A stretch of DNA of 64,000 nt from Sarcina sp034439435 (GCF_034439435.1 NZ_JAPCKJ010000001.1:496001-560000); one strand, 5' to 3'. Counted from the stretch's first letter, positions 35,080 to 44,550 are shown. Notes: generated by a model from the sequence alone, not told the origin. A program made the numbers and translations.

Positions 35080-35262
35080 CAAAACTTTTATTGCCTGCTT
35101 TTTCTTTAAAATACTTTTAAAACCTCTCTTTTTCTCTTTATTACTTATTATGCAAATAATTTTTATCATTTAATATTCCCTATTTAATATTTTAAAGTAA
35201 CTCATTTTTATAATAACCTTTTTTTCTCTTCTTATAATTAACTTAATATAAAATAAATAAAA

Positions 35263-35302
35263 AAATACAGTATAGTTATTTTCAAATAACTATACTGTAT
35301 TT
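35263..35302 (-). terminator. Intrinsic terminator after the PTS IIC-like gene
   Basis: AAATACAGTATAGTTATTT and AAATAACTATACTGTATTT form a 19-bp perfect stem with a two-base spacer, directly after the stop at 35305. Confidence 0.8.
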
Positions 35303-35304
35303 AA

Positions 35305-36306
35305 CTATATTTTTTCTAATAACATATCTCCATCTTTTATTAAGTTCTTTTTTCTTAAAAATTTAACAATAATTAAAGATATTAGTGCTGGTAAAATAAT
35401 TTGAGAAATAAGTATTAATGGAATTGCTCCTTTTCCCATAATAGCAACAGTCTGTATTTGGCCAACTAATCCACTAGTTCCCATTCCTGCTCCAATGCTA
35501 TTAGATGTTATTTTAAATACTGTTGTTGATAATATTCCTATGATAAAACTTGAAACAACAGTAGGTATTAATATGTACGGATTTTTTACAACATTCCCAA
35601 ATTGTATTTTAGCTGTACCTATTCCTTGCGCTATAAGTCCTTCTACTCCATTTTCTTTAAAAGAAATAACTGCGAAACCTATCATTTGACAAGAACATCC
35701 TACAACGGCAGCCCCTGCTGCTAATCCATTTAATCCTAAGCTAGTAGCCAAAGCCGCTGAACTTATAGGTGAAACTAATACAAGTCCCATAATTGTTGAT
35801 ATTATTGCTCCCATATATATGGGTTGCATCTCTGTTGCCCTATTGATTAAATCTCCAATAATCCCTACAAATTGTGATATTGTTGGAGATATTCCAAGAC
35901 CAACTATTCCTCCAAATATTATACAGACTATTGGAGTTAATAGTATGTCCACTTTAGTTTTCCCTGCAACTAGCTTTCCTAATAAGACTGTTAGAATAGC
36001 TGCTATATATGCCCCCGCAGGATCTCCAACTCCTAAAATCATTGCCCCATCAACGGACTTTATTGCTCCAGCCCCTATACTTCCAGTAACCACACATGAA
36101 AATATAACTAAGGGAGATGCTTCTAAAAAGTAAGCAACTGCCGCTCCAATAGCTCCCCCCATAAACACTTTTGCAAAACTACCTAAAGTTATAAATAAGT
36201 CAAAGTCTATTAATGTACCTAATTGAACTATTATTGTTCCAACTACAAGAGTTGCAAATAATCCAATCCCCATACCATTTAATGATTTCACCAAAGAATT
36301 TTTCAT
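35305..36306 (-). CDS. PTS transporter subunit IIC-like membrane protein (EIIC_2 type)
   Basis: Protein of 333 residues with about nine to ten membrane segments and many glycines. Motifs such as LIGTLIDFD..FVMGGAIGAAVA-like segments, GVGDPAGAYIAA and AAALATSLGLNGLAAGAAVVG-like segments match the stand-alone EIIC_2 (PF13303-type) permeases. No IIA or IIB domain is attached and none is adjacent, so its energy coupling and substrate are unknown. The ATG at 36306 has GAGGG 5 bases upstream; the longer frame adds four residues only. Confidence 0.7.
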   Translation of the reverse strand: MKNSLVKSLNGMGIGLFATLVVGTIIVQLGTLIDFDLFITLGSFAKVFMGGAIGAAVAYFLEASPLVIFSCVVTGSIGAGAIKSVDGAMILGVGDPAGAYIAAILTVLLGKLVAGKTKVDILLTPIVCIIFGGIVGLGISPTISQFVGIIGDLINRATEMQPIYMGAIISTIMGLVLVSPISSAALATSLGLNGLAAGAAVVGCSCQMIGFAVISFKENGVEGLIAQGIGTAKIQFGNVVKNPYILIPTVVSSFIIGILSTTVFKITSNSIGAGMGTSGLVGQIQTVAIMGKGAIPLILISQIILPALISLIIVKFLRKKNLIKDGDMLLEKI

Positions 36307-36378
36307 TATAGCCCTCATTTCATATATATTTTTTCTTTTATTCTATTTACATATGAAAACTTTGTCAATATTTTAACA

Positions 36379-37302
36379 TTATTTATTAACTATATCCTTT
36401 GATGAAAACTTTGTTTTAAAATCTTTAAAACTGTTAAACAATCTATATAGAATTGGATTTCTTTCATTCATTTCACTTTCAAAGCTATTTTTAGCTAAAG
36501 TAATTATAGGGCCTAGAAGATTCATTGTATCTTCATATCCTTGTTGAGCTCTTAATCTCTTTGCATCTATATCTAAGTTTAAAGTTCCACTTATCATACT
36601 ATCATCTAAACTCTTAGGAATAATCTCTATTATTTGAGCATTTGGATAGAGACTTCTGTCAACTTCTCCTTCTTTAGATAGATGTACTACAATAATTAAA
36701 TCACAACCTTCCCCATAAACAGGCTGTATAGGTGTATTATCCACCATTCCCCCATCTAAGTATTTTTTTCCCTCAACTTCTGAACTATCATATATTAAAG
36801 GTAATGAAGCAGATGCCATTATTATTTCTCTTCCTACTTCTTCATCATAATCGTTAATTCTAAAATATTTAACCTTACAATCTGGTAATTCTGTACACGC
36901 TGCATAACATATTTTTCCTGATTCCTTAACCTTGTTTATATCTATAAATTTATTTACAACTTCGTAAGCTCCATCCTTAGGGAAATCACCATTTTCTAAT
37001 TTATCTGACATGTGCTTTTTTACAAAATTAAGACTCTTTACTCCTAAGGCTAAAGCTACTCCCTTTTTTAATAAGTCAATTTTAGTCATAGGAACTAACT
37101 TCTCCATGGTAACTTCATCCCATAAAGCTTGAGCATTATCCATGTCTCCTTGGGCAAATAAAGCTGCATTAAACGCTCCTATAGAAGTCCCAGAAATAAC
37201 TTTTATATATTTATCTAAGTTCATTTCAACTAGGGCTCTCCAAACGCCTAATTCATATGCACCTTTTCCTCCTCCGCCTGATAATACTAATCCAACTTTC
37301 AT
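36379..37302 (-). CDS. Patatin-like phospholipase family protein
   Basis: Protein of 307 residues. The oxyanion motif LVLSGGGGKGAYELGVW is at the start, the nucleophile elbow GTSIGAFNAA near residue 43, and the catalytic-aspartate motif DGGMVDNTPIQ near residue 165. The dyad is complete, so lipid acyl hydrolase activity is expected. There is no signal peptide. The ATG at 37302 has GGAGG 7 bases upstream. It is transcribed leftward toward the PTS-like gene, 72 bases away, with no clear terminator between, so the two may be co-transcribed. Confidence 0.88.
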   Translation of the reverse strand: MKVGLVLSGGGGKGAYELGVWRALVEMNLDKYIKVISGTSIGAFNAALFAQGDMDNAQALWDEVTMEKLVPMTKIDLLKKGVALALGVKSLNFVKKHMSDKLENGDFPKDGAYEVVNKFIDINKVKESGKICYAACTELPDCKVKYFRINDYDEEVGREIIMASASLPLIYDSSEVEGKKYLDGGMVDNTPIQPVYGEGCDLIIVVHLSKEGEVDRSLYPNAQIIEIIPKSLDDSMISGTLNLDIDAKRLRAQQGYEDTMNLLGPIITLAKNSFESEMNERNPILYRLFNSFKDFKTKFSSKDIVNK

Positions 37303-37412
37303 AATATTTCCTCCATTCATTATTAAATGAATCGTTTCATATCCATAAAGATATTCATTATACTATTTTACTATATTATATAAAAAATTGATAATAAAAT
37401 CATTATATAAAA

Positions 37413-37447
37413 AAATAGACTATATGAATTCATCATATAGTCTATTT
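37413..37447 (-). terminator. Intrinsic terminator after the purine permease gene
   Basis: AAATAGACTATATGA pairs perfectly with TCATATAGTCTATTT around ATTCA, 10 bases beyond the stop at 37458. Confidence 0.85.
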
Positions 37448-37457
37448 TATATAACCT

Positions 37458-38747
37458 TTATATTACAAACTTAAGTAGGAATATTAATCCTAAAATCACA
37501 GTGGTTAAACTTATTTCTTTTCTCTTTCCTGAAAATAATTTTAATACTATGTATGATATAACACCAAATACTATACCATCTGATATTGAATAAGCAAATG
37601 GCATTATGATTATTGTTAAAAATGCTGGTATAGATTCTGTATAATCATGAAAATCTATCTCTTTTATTGGCTCTATCATAAATAATCCAACTAATATTAA
37701 TGCTGATGCTGTAACTGCTGGAGTTATAACTGTAAATAAAGGCGCAAAGAATAATGCTAAGAAGAACATAAACGCTGTTGAAACAGCTGTTAAACCAGTT
37801 CTTCCTCCTTCTGCTACTCCTGAAGCACTCTCTACGAAAGTACTAACTGTACTTGTTCCTAAACAAGCTCCTATTGTTGTTCCTATAGCATCTGCAAATA
37901 ATGCTTTCTTCATGTTTGGAACCTTTCCATCCTTATCTACCATTTTAGCCTTTGTAGCAACACCTACTAAAGTTCCTATTGTATCAAACATATCCATAAA
38001 TAATAATGTAAATAATGCTATTACCATATCCATTGAAAATATATTATGGAAATCAAATTTGAAGAAAGTAGGCTCAAGTGATGGTGGCATACTAACAATA
38101 TTACTTGGTATCGGAGTTATTCCCATAGGTATTCCTATAATAGCTGTAACTACCATACCAATAAATAAAGCTCCTTTAACATTCTTAGCTATTAAAACAC
38201 TTGTTATTAATAATCCTATTATTGCTAAAAGTCCTGGTCCTGAAACTATGTTTCCTAATGAAACTATTGTTCCGCCTTCTGTATGTACTACTACTCCAGC
38301 TCCCTCTAATCCTATTAAAGCAATGAATAATCCTATACCAACTGATATTGCATTCTTTATACCTGTTGGTATTGAATCTACTATGGCTTCACGTACATTA
38401 AATATAGTTAAAAGTATAAATATTATTCCTTCTAATAAAACTGCTGTTAAAGCAAATTCAAATGAATATCCCATCTGAATAACTATTGTATAAGCAAAGA
38501 AAGCATTTAAGCCCATTCCTGGAGCCTGTGCAAATGGTAACTTAGCATAAAGTCCCATTATTAAAGTTGCTATTATTGCTGATAAGGCAGTTGCCGTAAA
38601 CACAGCCCCTTGATCCATTCCTGCCGCTGATAATATTGATGGATTTACTATAAGTATATAAGCCATTGTCATAAAAGTAGTTAATCCAGCAATAAATTCC
38701 GTTTTTACATCAGTATTATTTTCCCTAAGCTTGAAGAATTTTTCCAT
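37458..38747 (-). CDS. NCS2 family purine permease (guanine/hypoxanthine type)
   Basis: Protein of 429 residues with 12-14 membrane segments. The AzgA-like signatures are GLTTFMTMAYILIVNPSIL near the start, APGMGLNAFFAYT, FTLLFMDMFDTIGTLVGVA and GTSTVSTFVESASGVAEGGR. This subgroup imports hypoxanthine, guanine or adenine with protons. It has a GTGAG-type weak ribosome site. The leader (38748-39000) lacks a recognisable purine riboswitch but contains an unusual inverted-repeat structure at 38888-38986. Confidence 0.88.
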   Translation of the reverse strand: MEKFFKLRENNTDVKTEFIAGLTTFMTMAYILIVNPSILSAAGMDQGAVFTATALSAIIATLIMGLYAKLPFAQAPGMGLNAFFAYTIVIQMGYSFEFALTAVLLEGIIFILLTIFNVREAIVDSIPTGIKNAISVGIGLFIALIGLEGAGVVVHTEGGTIVSLGNIVSGPGLLAIIGLLITSVLIAKNVKGALFIGMVVTAIIGIPMGITPIPSNIVSMPPSLEPTFFKFDFHNIFSMDMVIALFTLLFMDMFDTIGTLVGVATKAKMVDKDGKVPNMKKALFADAIGTTIGACLGTSTVSTFVESASGVAEGGRTGLTAVSTAFMFFLALFFAPLFTVITPAVTASALILVGLFMIEPIKEIDFHDYTESIPAFLTIIIMPFAYSISDGIVFGVISYIVLKLFSGKRKEISLTTVILGLIFLLKFVI

Positions 38748-38887
38748 AATCTCACTCTTTCTTTCATTTGTTTTTTCTAAAGCACCTTTAATATATTATC
38801 AGATTTTTTATATTTATCAATACTTTTACGAATATTTTTGTCGAAAAAGTGATATTAATAAGTTATTTTGTCCTTTTTTCTAATCAA

Positions 38888-38986
38888 ATACGTATATTAA
38901 ACTCATTTTATTTTTGAATAATACGTATAAAAACATATTATTCAATCATAAAATTATTCAATAAATACTTTTAAGTTTAATATACG
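38888..38986. promoter_or_regulatory. Nested inverted-repeat region upstream of the purine permease
   Basis: The outer arms CGTATATTAAACT (38891-38903) and AGTTTAATATACG (38974-38986) are perfect 13-mers. Inside are TGAATAAT (38915-38922) paired with ATTATTCA (38937-38944), a second ATTATTCA (38953-38960), and ATACGTAT twice (38888, 38921). It could be a structured leader RNA, a cluster of repressor sites, or the terminator region of the CoA-binding gene that ends at 39001. Confidence 0.45.
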
Positions 38987-39000
38987 AACTTTTTATCATT

Positions 39001-39369
39001 CTATCTCTTACTTAATTCAACTAATACACATCCTTCAATAGCTTCTATGTTATTTTTCTTACAAAATTTTAAAATCTCTTCACTTTCAGCTCCTGGTTGA
39101 ATTAAAACCTTATTTATTGATAAATCTTTAACTTCTTTAAGAAACTCTATTCCTTTAATAGGATTTATACATAAATCTATAACTTCAATATCATAGGGAA
39201 CTTCTGATAAACTTTTATATATGCTATCTCCTCCCCTTGAATTAACTCCAACCACATTATATCCATTTTCTTTAAGTTTATTTAAAATCCTATATGCATA
39301 CTTTTTTTCATTTCCAACATCACCAATAACACACCAATTTTTAAACTCTAAAAAATTCTTAGCTAACAT
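39001..39369 (-). CDS. CoA-binding domain protein (YccU-like)
   Basis: Protein of 122 residues with a Rossmann-type CoA-binding fold: NWCVIGDVGNEKKYAYRI at the start, GYNVVGVNSRGG, then EVIDLCINPIKG, VLIQPGAESEEIL and EAIEGCVLVEL at the end. Small proteins of this family bind CoA; their role is not settled. The ATG at 39369 has GGAGG about 7 bases upstream; the longer frame to 39414 has no site. Confidence 0.8.
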   Translation of the reverse strand: MLAKNFLEFKNWCVIGDVGNEKKYAYRILNKLKENGYNVVGVNSRGGDSIYKSLSEVPYDIEVIDLCINPIKGIEFLKEVKDLSINKVLIQPGAESEEILKFCKKNNIEAIEGCVLVELSKR

Positions 39370-39494
39370 AAAAATTCCTCCATTCAAATTATTCTTAAAT
39401 ATATTATGGCTCATTATTTTAATAATATAAAGATTGTAATTAAATTAATATAAATTCACATATTGTGTTTTTTATAGATTTTAAAAAAAGAAAA

Positions 39495-39546
39495 AAGACC
39501 TCATATCTATGAATATGCTAAAAATCATATTCATAGATAAGGTCTT
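39495..39546 (-). terminator. Intrinsic terminator of the nucleoside ABC transporter operon
   Basis: AAGACCTCATATCTATGAAT continues as ATG and pairs, with one small internal bulge, with CATATTCATAGAT.AAGGTCTT around an 8-base loop, just after the stop at 39557. Confidence 0.85.
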
Positions 39547-39556
39547 AAATTTTATA

Positions 39557-40510
39557 TTATCTCTTATCCTTTTGATATGGCTCTCCAGCAGCCTTAGGTG
39601 CTTGAGATGACTTAGAGAATACTATTAATGCTATTAAAGTAACAACATAAGGGAATACCTTAAGTATTACTGGAGGTATAGTTGAAAGTGATGGTACTAT
39701 TTGCGATACGTTAGCTATAGTTGTTGCGAATCCAAAGAATAAAGTTGCTCCTAATATTCCCCATGGTTTCCATTGACCAAAGATTAAAGCGGCTAATGCT
39801 AAGAATCCTAAGCCAGCAACACTTCCTGTAAACTCTCCTCCATAAGTCACAAGAATTACAGCTCCACCAAGAGATGAGAATGCTCCTGATATCATAACTC
39901 CTATATATCTCATTTTATAAACATTTATTCCTGCAGCATCTGCGGCTTGAGGATGTTCACCACAAGCTCTAAGTCTTAATCCAAAACTTGTTTTATATAG
40001 AAGGAATGTACTTATTACAAGTATTAAAATTACTAACCATGTAGTTGCATAAGTTTTTGTAAAGAATAAATCCCCTATTATAGGTATTGAAGATAAAACC
40101 GGAATATCCTGTTGTATAAAACCTTGAATTATTCTGATATTACCACTACCTGTCATATTTCTAGCTAAGAATACTGTTAATGCTCCAGCTATCATATTTA
40201 TAGCTGTACCACTTATTACCTGGTTAGCATTTAAATTTATGCTTGCGAAGGCATGAAGTAAAGAGAATAGTACTCCAACTAACATTGCAACCCCTAAACC
40301 AATCCATAAAGGAAGTGAGCTTCCTGGCATAGCTTCTTGAAGTTTTGAAACTGTAAAGGCTCCAGTAAAAGATCCTACAATCATAAGACCATCAAGTCCT
40401 ATATTTACTACACCACTTCTCTCAGAAAATAAAGCACCTAATGCGGTTATTAAAAGAGGTATAGTAAAGGCTATAGCATACGGAAATATTTGTTGAATTG
40501 TTTCCCACAT
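39557..40510 (-). CDS. Nucleoside-type ABC transporter permease 2 (NupQ/YufQ-like)
   Basis: Protein of 317 residues with about nine membrane segments. It begins near FAIAFTIPLLITALGALFSE and carries the family stretch RSGVVNIGLDGLMIVGSF and LRACGEHPQAADAAGINVYK, the loop that contacts the ATPase. Its ATG overlaps the stop of the preceding permease (TAATG), so translation is coupled. With the other permease, the double ATPase and the BMP lipoprotein it forms an importer of the family that takes up purine nucleosides in other bacteria. Confidence 0.88.
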   Translation of the reverse strand: MWETIQQIFPYAIAFTIPLLITALGALFSERSGVVNIGLDGLMIVGSFTGAFTVSKLQEAMPGSSLPLWIGLGVAMLVGVLFSLLHAFASINLNANQVISGTAINMIAGALTVFLARNMTGSGNIRIIQGFIQQDIPVLSSIPIIGDLFFTKTYATTWLVILILVISTFLLYKTSFGLRLRACGEHPQAADAAGINVYKMRYIGVMISGAFSSLGGAVILVTYGGEFTGSVAGLGFLALAALIFGQWKPWGILGATLFFGFATTIANVSQIVPSLSTIPPVILKVFPYVVTLIALIVFSKSSQAPKAAGEPYQKDKR

Positions 40511-41607
40511 TACTTGCTCACCATCCTTTCCTTAGTTGTTTCCTGATTGGTATTTTTATTCAATTTATCTTTCTTTCTTTTTTGGAATTTATTAAATACT
40601 CTCTCCATTATTACACTTGTAGCTGCAAAGTAGATTATTGTAGCCATTATAGTGTCTGCTATTTCTGGAGGTATGCTTGTCATAGCATTCATAAATCCTT
40701 TTCCTGTGTATAAAATACCAAAGAATAAAGCTGAGAATAAAACTCCTATTGGGTTACTTGCACCAAGTAAGGCAACAGCTATTCCATCAAATCCCTGTGT
40801 TGGCATAACCCCTATTTGTATGCTTGTAGCATTTCCTGTGTATTGAACAACACCTGCAAGTCCTGCTAAAGCCCCAGCTATCATCATTGATAATACTATG
40901 TTTCTATTTACTGAAATACCAGCATATTCTGCAGCATCTCTATTAAATCCAACAGCCTTTAATTCATATCCTAAAACTGTTTTATTTAGTATGAACCAAA
41001 TAGCAAATACAGAAACAAGAGCGATTAATATACCCATGTTTATAAATGATCCTTGGAAGAAATCTGTAAGAGCTTGTACTCTTAAAGTAGCTGCAGCTGG
41101 AAGCTGTGCAGATTCAGTCTCTAAGAATTCTCCCTTAAAGTACATAGGAACCATATAATAAACTATCCAATATGCTATCCAGTTCATCATGATTGTTGAA
41201 ACAACCTCATGAACATTGAACTTAGCTTTTAAAGCACCTGGAATGAATGCCCAAAGAGCACCTCCAAGTATTCCTGCAAGAATCATTAAAGGAAGTAATA
41301 TTGGAGCTGGTAATTTTACAGTTAAACCTACTGCTGTAGCAAAAAATCCTCCCATAAGCATTTGTCCTGGAGCACCAATATTAAATAGTCCAGTTTTAAA
41401 AGCAAATGCTAATGATAGTCCAGTTAGTATAAGAGGTGTAGCTGTAGCTAAAGTGTTTCCTATTCTTTCTATATTCATAAGACCGCCTTGGAATAAGAAA
41501 GAATAACCTTCTATTGGATTATGACCCATAATAGCCATTAAAACAGCCCCAGCAATAAGTCCTAAAACAATAGCCATTAAAGATATAATAAACTGTTTAA
41601 ACTTCAT
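40510..41607 (-). CDS. Nucleoside-type ABC transporter permease 1 (NupP/YufP-like)
   Basis: Protein of 365 residues with about nine to ten membrane segments. FKTGLFNIGAPGQMLMGGF corresponds to the conserved segment of the partner permease, and LKAVGFNRDAAEYAGISVNR is the ATPase-coupling loop. The C-terminus is lysine-rich and hydrophilic. It overlaps the end of the ATPase gene by 11 bases and the start of the next permease by one base, so all three are one transcript. Confidence 0.88.
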   Translation of the reverse strand: MKFKQFIISLMAIVLGLIAGAVLMAIMGHNPIEGYSFLFQGGLMNIERIGNTLATATPLILTGLSLAFAFKTGLFNIGAPGQMLMGGFFATAVGLTVKLPAPILLPLMILAGILGGALWAFIPGALKAKFNVHEVVSTIMMNWIAYWIVYYMVPMYFKGEFLETESAQLPAAATLRVQALTDFFQGSFINMGILIALVSVFAIWFILNKTVLGYELKAVGFNRDAAEYAGISVNRNIVLSMMIAGALAGLAGVVQYTGNATSIQIGVMPTQGFDGIAVALLGASNPIGVLFSALFFGILYTGKGFMNAMTSIPPEIADTIMATIIYFAATSVIMERVFNKFQKRKKDKLNKNTNQETTKERMVSK

Positions 41608-43132
41608 GCTTTTGTCCTCCTTTTATACCAGCCATCATAAGACCTACTTCATTTTCATTAGTTTCATCTGCATTTACAACACCTATAAGTTCACCATTAT
41701 TTATTATTGCAATTCTATCTGAAACATTTAATATTTCATCTAATTCAAGAGATATTAAAAGTACTGCTTTTCCACTATCTCTTTGTTCTACAAGTCTCTT
41801 ATGAATGTATTCTATAGACCCTACATCAAGTCCTCTAGTAGGCTGTGCCGCTATTAAAAGTTCAGGATTCAACTCTATTTCACGTCCTATAATTGCCTTC
41901 TGTTGATTTCCTCCTGATAAAGATCTAGCAATAGAATCTGCTCCTTCTCCAGATCTTACATCAAACTCATTTATTATTTTTTCTGCATATTTTTTTATTT
42001 CTTTTCTGTTTAATAGTCCTTTGCTTGAGAATGGTTTCTTATTATAAACCTCTAGAACCATATTATCTTCAATTGTATAATCTAGAACTAATCCTCTCTT
42101 ATGTCTATCTTCTGGAATGTGTGCAATACCTGAGTTAATCCTATTTCTTATAGATTCTCCAGTTATATCCCCATTTTTAAAGTTTATAGTTCCACTTTCA
42201 CTCTTTCTTAACCCTGTAATAGCTTCGATAAGTTCACTTTGACCGTTACCTTCAACTCCAGCTATCCCTACTATTTCTCCTGCTCTAACGTCAATAGAAA
42301 AATCTTTTAATCCTAATACTTTTTTATTATTTTTAACTGAAAGATTTTTTATATCTAATACTACTTCACCAGGATTAGCTGGCTTTTTATCTACCTTAAA
42401 TGAAACTTCTCTTCCCACCATCATCTTAGCCATTTCAGCTTCACTAGTAGTTTTAACATCTACAGTACCAATATATCTTCCTCTTCTTATAACTGTACAT
42501 CTATCTGCAGCCGCTTTTATTTCCTTAAGCTTATGAGTTATGATTATTATTGATTTACCTTCATTTATAAGATTCTTCATTATCTTTATAAGTTCATCTA
42601 TTTCCTGTGGAGTTAAGACTGCTGTAGGCTCATCTAATATAAGAACATCTGCATCTCTATAAAGCATTTTTAATATTTCAACTCTTTGTTGCATACCAAC
42701 AGATATATCCTCTATCTTTGCATAAGGGTCAACATTTAGTCCGTATTGCTTTGATAGTTCTTCTATTCTCTTAGCTGCCTTATTTAAGTCCATTCCTAAT
42801 CCAAATAGAATTTTAGGCTCACATCCTAAAACTATATTTTGAGTTACTGTAAAGTTTTCAACTAGTTTAAAATGCTGGTGAACCATACCTATTCCTAAAT
42901 CATTAGCAACGTTAGGATTTGTAATCTTAACTTCTTTTCCTCTAACTTTTATACTTCCTTTATCAGGTTGATTCATTCCGAAAAGAACTCCCATTAAAGT
43001 AGATTTACCTGCTCCATTTTCTCCAAGCAAAGCATGTATCTCTCCTTTTCTTAGTTGCAAAGTTATGTTATCATTTGCTACTATACCAGGAAACTCTTTA
43101 CGGATATTAAGCATCTCTACTACATATTCCAT
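41597..43132 (-). CDS. Nucleoside-type ABC transporter ATPase, double domain (NupO/YufO-like)
   Basis: Protein of 511 residues with two ABC domains. The first has Walker A GENGAGKST near residue 38, signature ISVGMQQRVEI and Walker B VLILDEPTAV. The second has the variant loop GVEGNGQSEL, signature LSGGNQQKAIIG and LLIAAQPTRGLD. This asymmetric pattern is typical of sugar and nucleoside importers of the RbsA/YufO kind. GGAGG precedes the ATG. A hairpin at 43240-43264 lies between it and the binding-protein gene. Confidence 0.92.
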   Translation of the reverse strand: MEYVVEMLNIRKEFPGIVANDNITLQLRKGEIHALLGENGAGKSTLMGVLFGMNQPDKGSIKVRGKEVKITNPNVANDLGIGMVHQHFKLVENFTVTQNIVLGCEPKILFGLGMDLNKAAKRIEELSKQYGLNVDPYAKIEDISVGMQQRVEILKMLYRDADVLILDEPTAVLTPQEIDELIKIMKNLINEGKSIIIITHKLKEIKAAADRCTVIRRGRYIGTVDVKTTSEAEMAKMMVGREVSFKVDKKPANPGEVVLDIKNLSVKNNKKVLGLKDFSIDVRAGEIVGIAGVEGNGQSELIEAITGLRKSESGTINFKNGDITGESIRNRINSGIAHIPEDRHKRGLVLDYTIEDNMVLEVYNKKPFSSKGLLNRKEIKKYAEKIINEFDVRSGEGADSIARSLSGGNQQKAIIGREIELNPELLIAAQPTRGLDVGSIEYIHKRLVEQRDSGKAVLLISLELDEILNVSDRIAIINNGELIGVVNADETNENEVGLMMAGIKGGQKHEV

Positions 43133-43239
43133 AAGTTATCCTCCTTAATACTAAAAACTCTATACTTTTAATAATTAATATTACCCTATCTCTCAATTCC
43201 CCAATTAATATTTTTTATTATTACTTTTCATATAAATAA

Positions 43240-43264
43240 AAGGAGAGGGAAGCCCCATCTCCTT
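43240..43264 (-). terminator. Intercistronic hairpin between BMP lipoprotein and ABC genes
   Basis: AAGGAGAGGG pairs with CCCATCTCCTT (one bulged base) around a short loop, within the 158-base gap of the operon. As a partial terminator it would give more binding protein than transporter. Confidence 0.55.
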
Positions 43265-43290
43265 AATAAAAACTTCCTTGAATTTTTAAA

Positions 43291-44400
43291 TTACTTTATT
43301 AAGTCTCCTTGCTCATTAGAAACCTTTATTTCACCATTCTTTAACTGTTCAAATATTTTATTTACTTCAGTCATTGTTTCTTCACTTAAGTTTGGATTCT
43401 TATCTGGTAAACCTACACCATTATTTGATGCATCATATGTTATAGTTTGTCCACCTGGGAACTCACCATTTAATTCTTTCTTTATCATGTCGTATGAAGC
43501 GTGGTCAATTCTCTTAACAGCTGAAGTAAGTATTACTGATTTATCTCCTTCATATATACCATCTTCATATTGGTCAACGTCAACACCGATTATCCAAGCT
43601 TCATTTCCTGAAGCAACTCTATTCTTAGCTTCTTGTATAGCTCCTACACCAACTCCACCAGCAGAACAGAATATAGCTTTAACTCCGCCATCATACATTT
43701 GAGCAGCTATTTGACCACCAGCAGCGGCATCATCAAATGTTCCTTGATATATAACATTTTTTGCTTGAAGTGACATCTTAGTTCCTAATTTTTCATTAGC
43801 ATAAGCTACCCCTTGTTGGAATCCCCAGTTAAACTTTTGTACTGGTGGGATTTCCATACCACCTATGAATCCTAACTCTCCTTCTTTAAGTTCAAGCGCT
43901 GTAGCAACACCTGCCATAAATCCAGCTTGCTCCTCTGCGAAGAATATAGATACTGTATTTTCTCCAACTTCTGGTTTTGCATCTTTTTCGCCTGAATGAG
44001 GTGCACCATCTAATAATACGAATTTAGCATCTTGATATTTTGATTGTCCTTTATATATAGCTGTTTCAAATTTAAATCCTGGAGTTACTACGAACTTAAA
44101 TCCTGCATCATAAAGATTTCCTATTTCTTTTAAGTAATCAGCCTCTGTTGTACCACTTGGTTTTAAGTACTTATTTTCTATTCCTAAATCAGCCTTAGCC
44201 TTTTCAATTCCTTCCCAAGTTCCTTGGTTGAATGATTTATCATCTATAGTACCAGCATCTGTAACCATTCCAACCTTCATTTTGTCCCCCTTAGAACCAG
44301 CATCACCTGATGCTTGTCCATCATTAGAGCTACCACATCCCGCAAGTAAAGTAGCTGTTGTAAGTACTGCTAACACAGCCGAAAGAAATTTCTTTTTCAT
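43291..44400 (-). CDS. BMP family nucleoside-binding lipoprotein (BmpA/YufN-like)
   Basis: Protein of 369 residues. The signal peptide ends in a lipobox (LLAGCGS, cysteine near residue 22), followed by a flexible serine/glycine linker and a periplasmic-binding fold of the Bmp type: VGMVTDAGTIDDKSFNQGTW, VLLDGAPHSG, FFAEEQAGFMAGVA and GVDVDQYEDG. It captures nucleosides outside the cell and delivers them to the downstream permeases. AAGGAGG precedes the ATG. Upstream lie a promoter candidate, a palindrome and two cre-like sites, suggesting catabolite control. Confidence 0.92.
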   Translation of the reverse strand: MKKKFLSAVLAVLTTATLLAGCGSSNDGQASGDAGSKGDKMKVGMVTDAGTIDDKSFNQGTWEGIEKAKADLGIENKYLKPSGTTEADYLKEIGNLYDAGFKFVVTPGFKFETAIYKGQSKYQDAKFVLLDGAPHSGEKDAKPEVGENTVSIFFAEEQAGFMAGVATALELKEGELGFIGGMEIPPVQKFNWGFQQGVAYANEKLGTKMSLQAKNVIYQGTFDDAAAGGQIAAQMYDGGVKAIFCSAGGVGVGAIQEAKNRVASGNEAWIIGVDVDQYEDGIYEGDKSVILTSAVKRIDHASYDMIKKELNGEFPGGQTITYDASNNGVGLPDKNPNLSEETMTEVNKIFEQLKNGEIKVSNEQGDLIK

Positions 44401-44452
44401 TTAATAATCCTCCTTAATACCTATAAAAAATTCTTATTTAAAAGCTTACATA

Positions 44453-44468
44453 TTAACTTGGAAGTTAA
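44453..44468. promoter_or_regulatory. Palindromic operator candidate in the bmp leader
   Basis: TTAACTT GG AAGTTAA is an inverted repeat with 7-bp arms between the promoter candidate and the ribosome site of the BMP lipoprotein gene. Its position fits a repressor operator, but the cognate regulator is unknown. Confidence 0.35.
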
Positions 44469-44507
44469 GTTAATAATCAAAATGTAATAAGCTAATATTC
44501 ATAAGCT

Positions 44508-44535
44508 ATTTTAAATTCAATGTTCGAATTTACAA
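44508..44535 (-). promoter_or_regulatory. Candidate promoter of the nucleoside transporter operon
   Basis: On the minus strand a -35 TTGTAA and a -10 TAAAAT are 16 bases apart, giving a leader of about 100 bases. The cre-like site at 44551-44564 lies just upstream of the -35. Confidence 0.35.
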
Positions 44536-44550
44536 GACTATATTAAACTG

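Larger units (their letters stand above)
34842..35304. other. AT-rich intergenic region upstream of gshF
   Basis: About 460 bases containing the gshF promoter region, a 26-bp near-perfect palindrome at 35054-35079 and the terminator of the PTS-like gene at 35263-35302. I found no open frame, T-box or riboswitch. Confidence 0.5.

Noticed and set aside
38748..39000. Purine riboswitch expected upstream of an NCS2 purine permease
   Set aside because: The conserved loop sequences of purine riboswitches are not present on either strand; only the nested inverted repeats remain as a feature.
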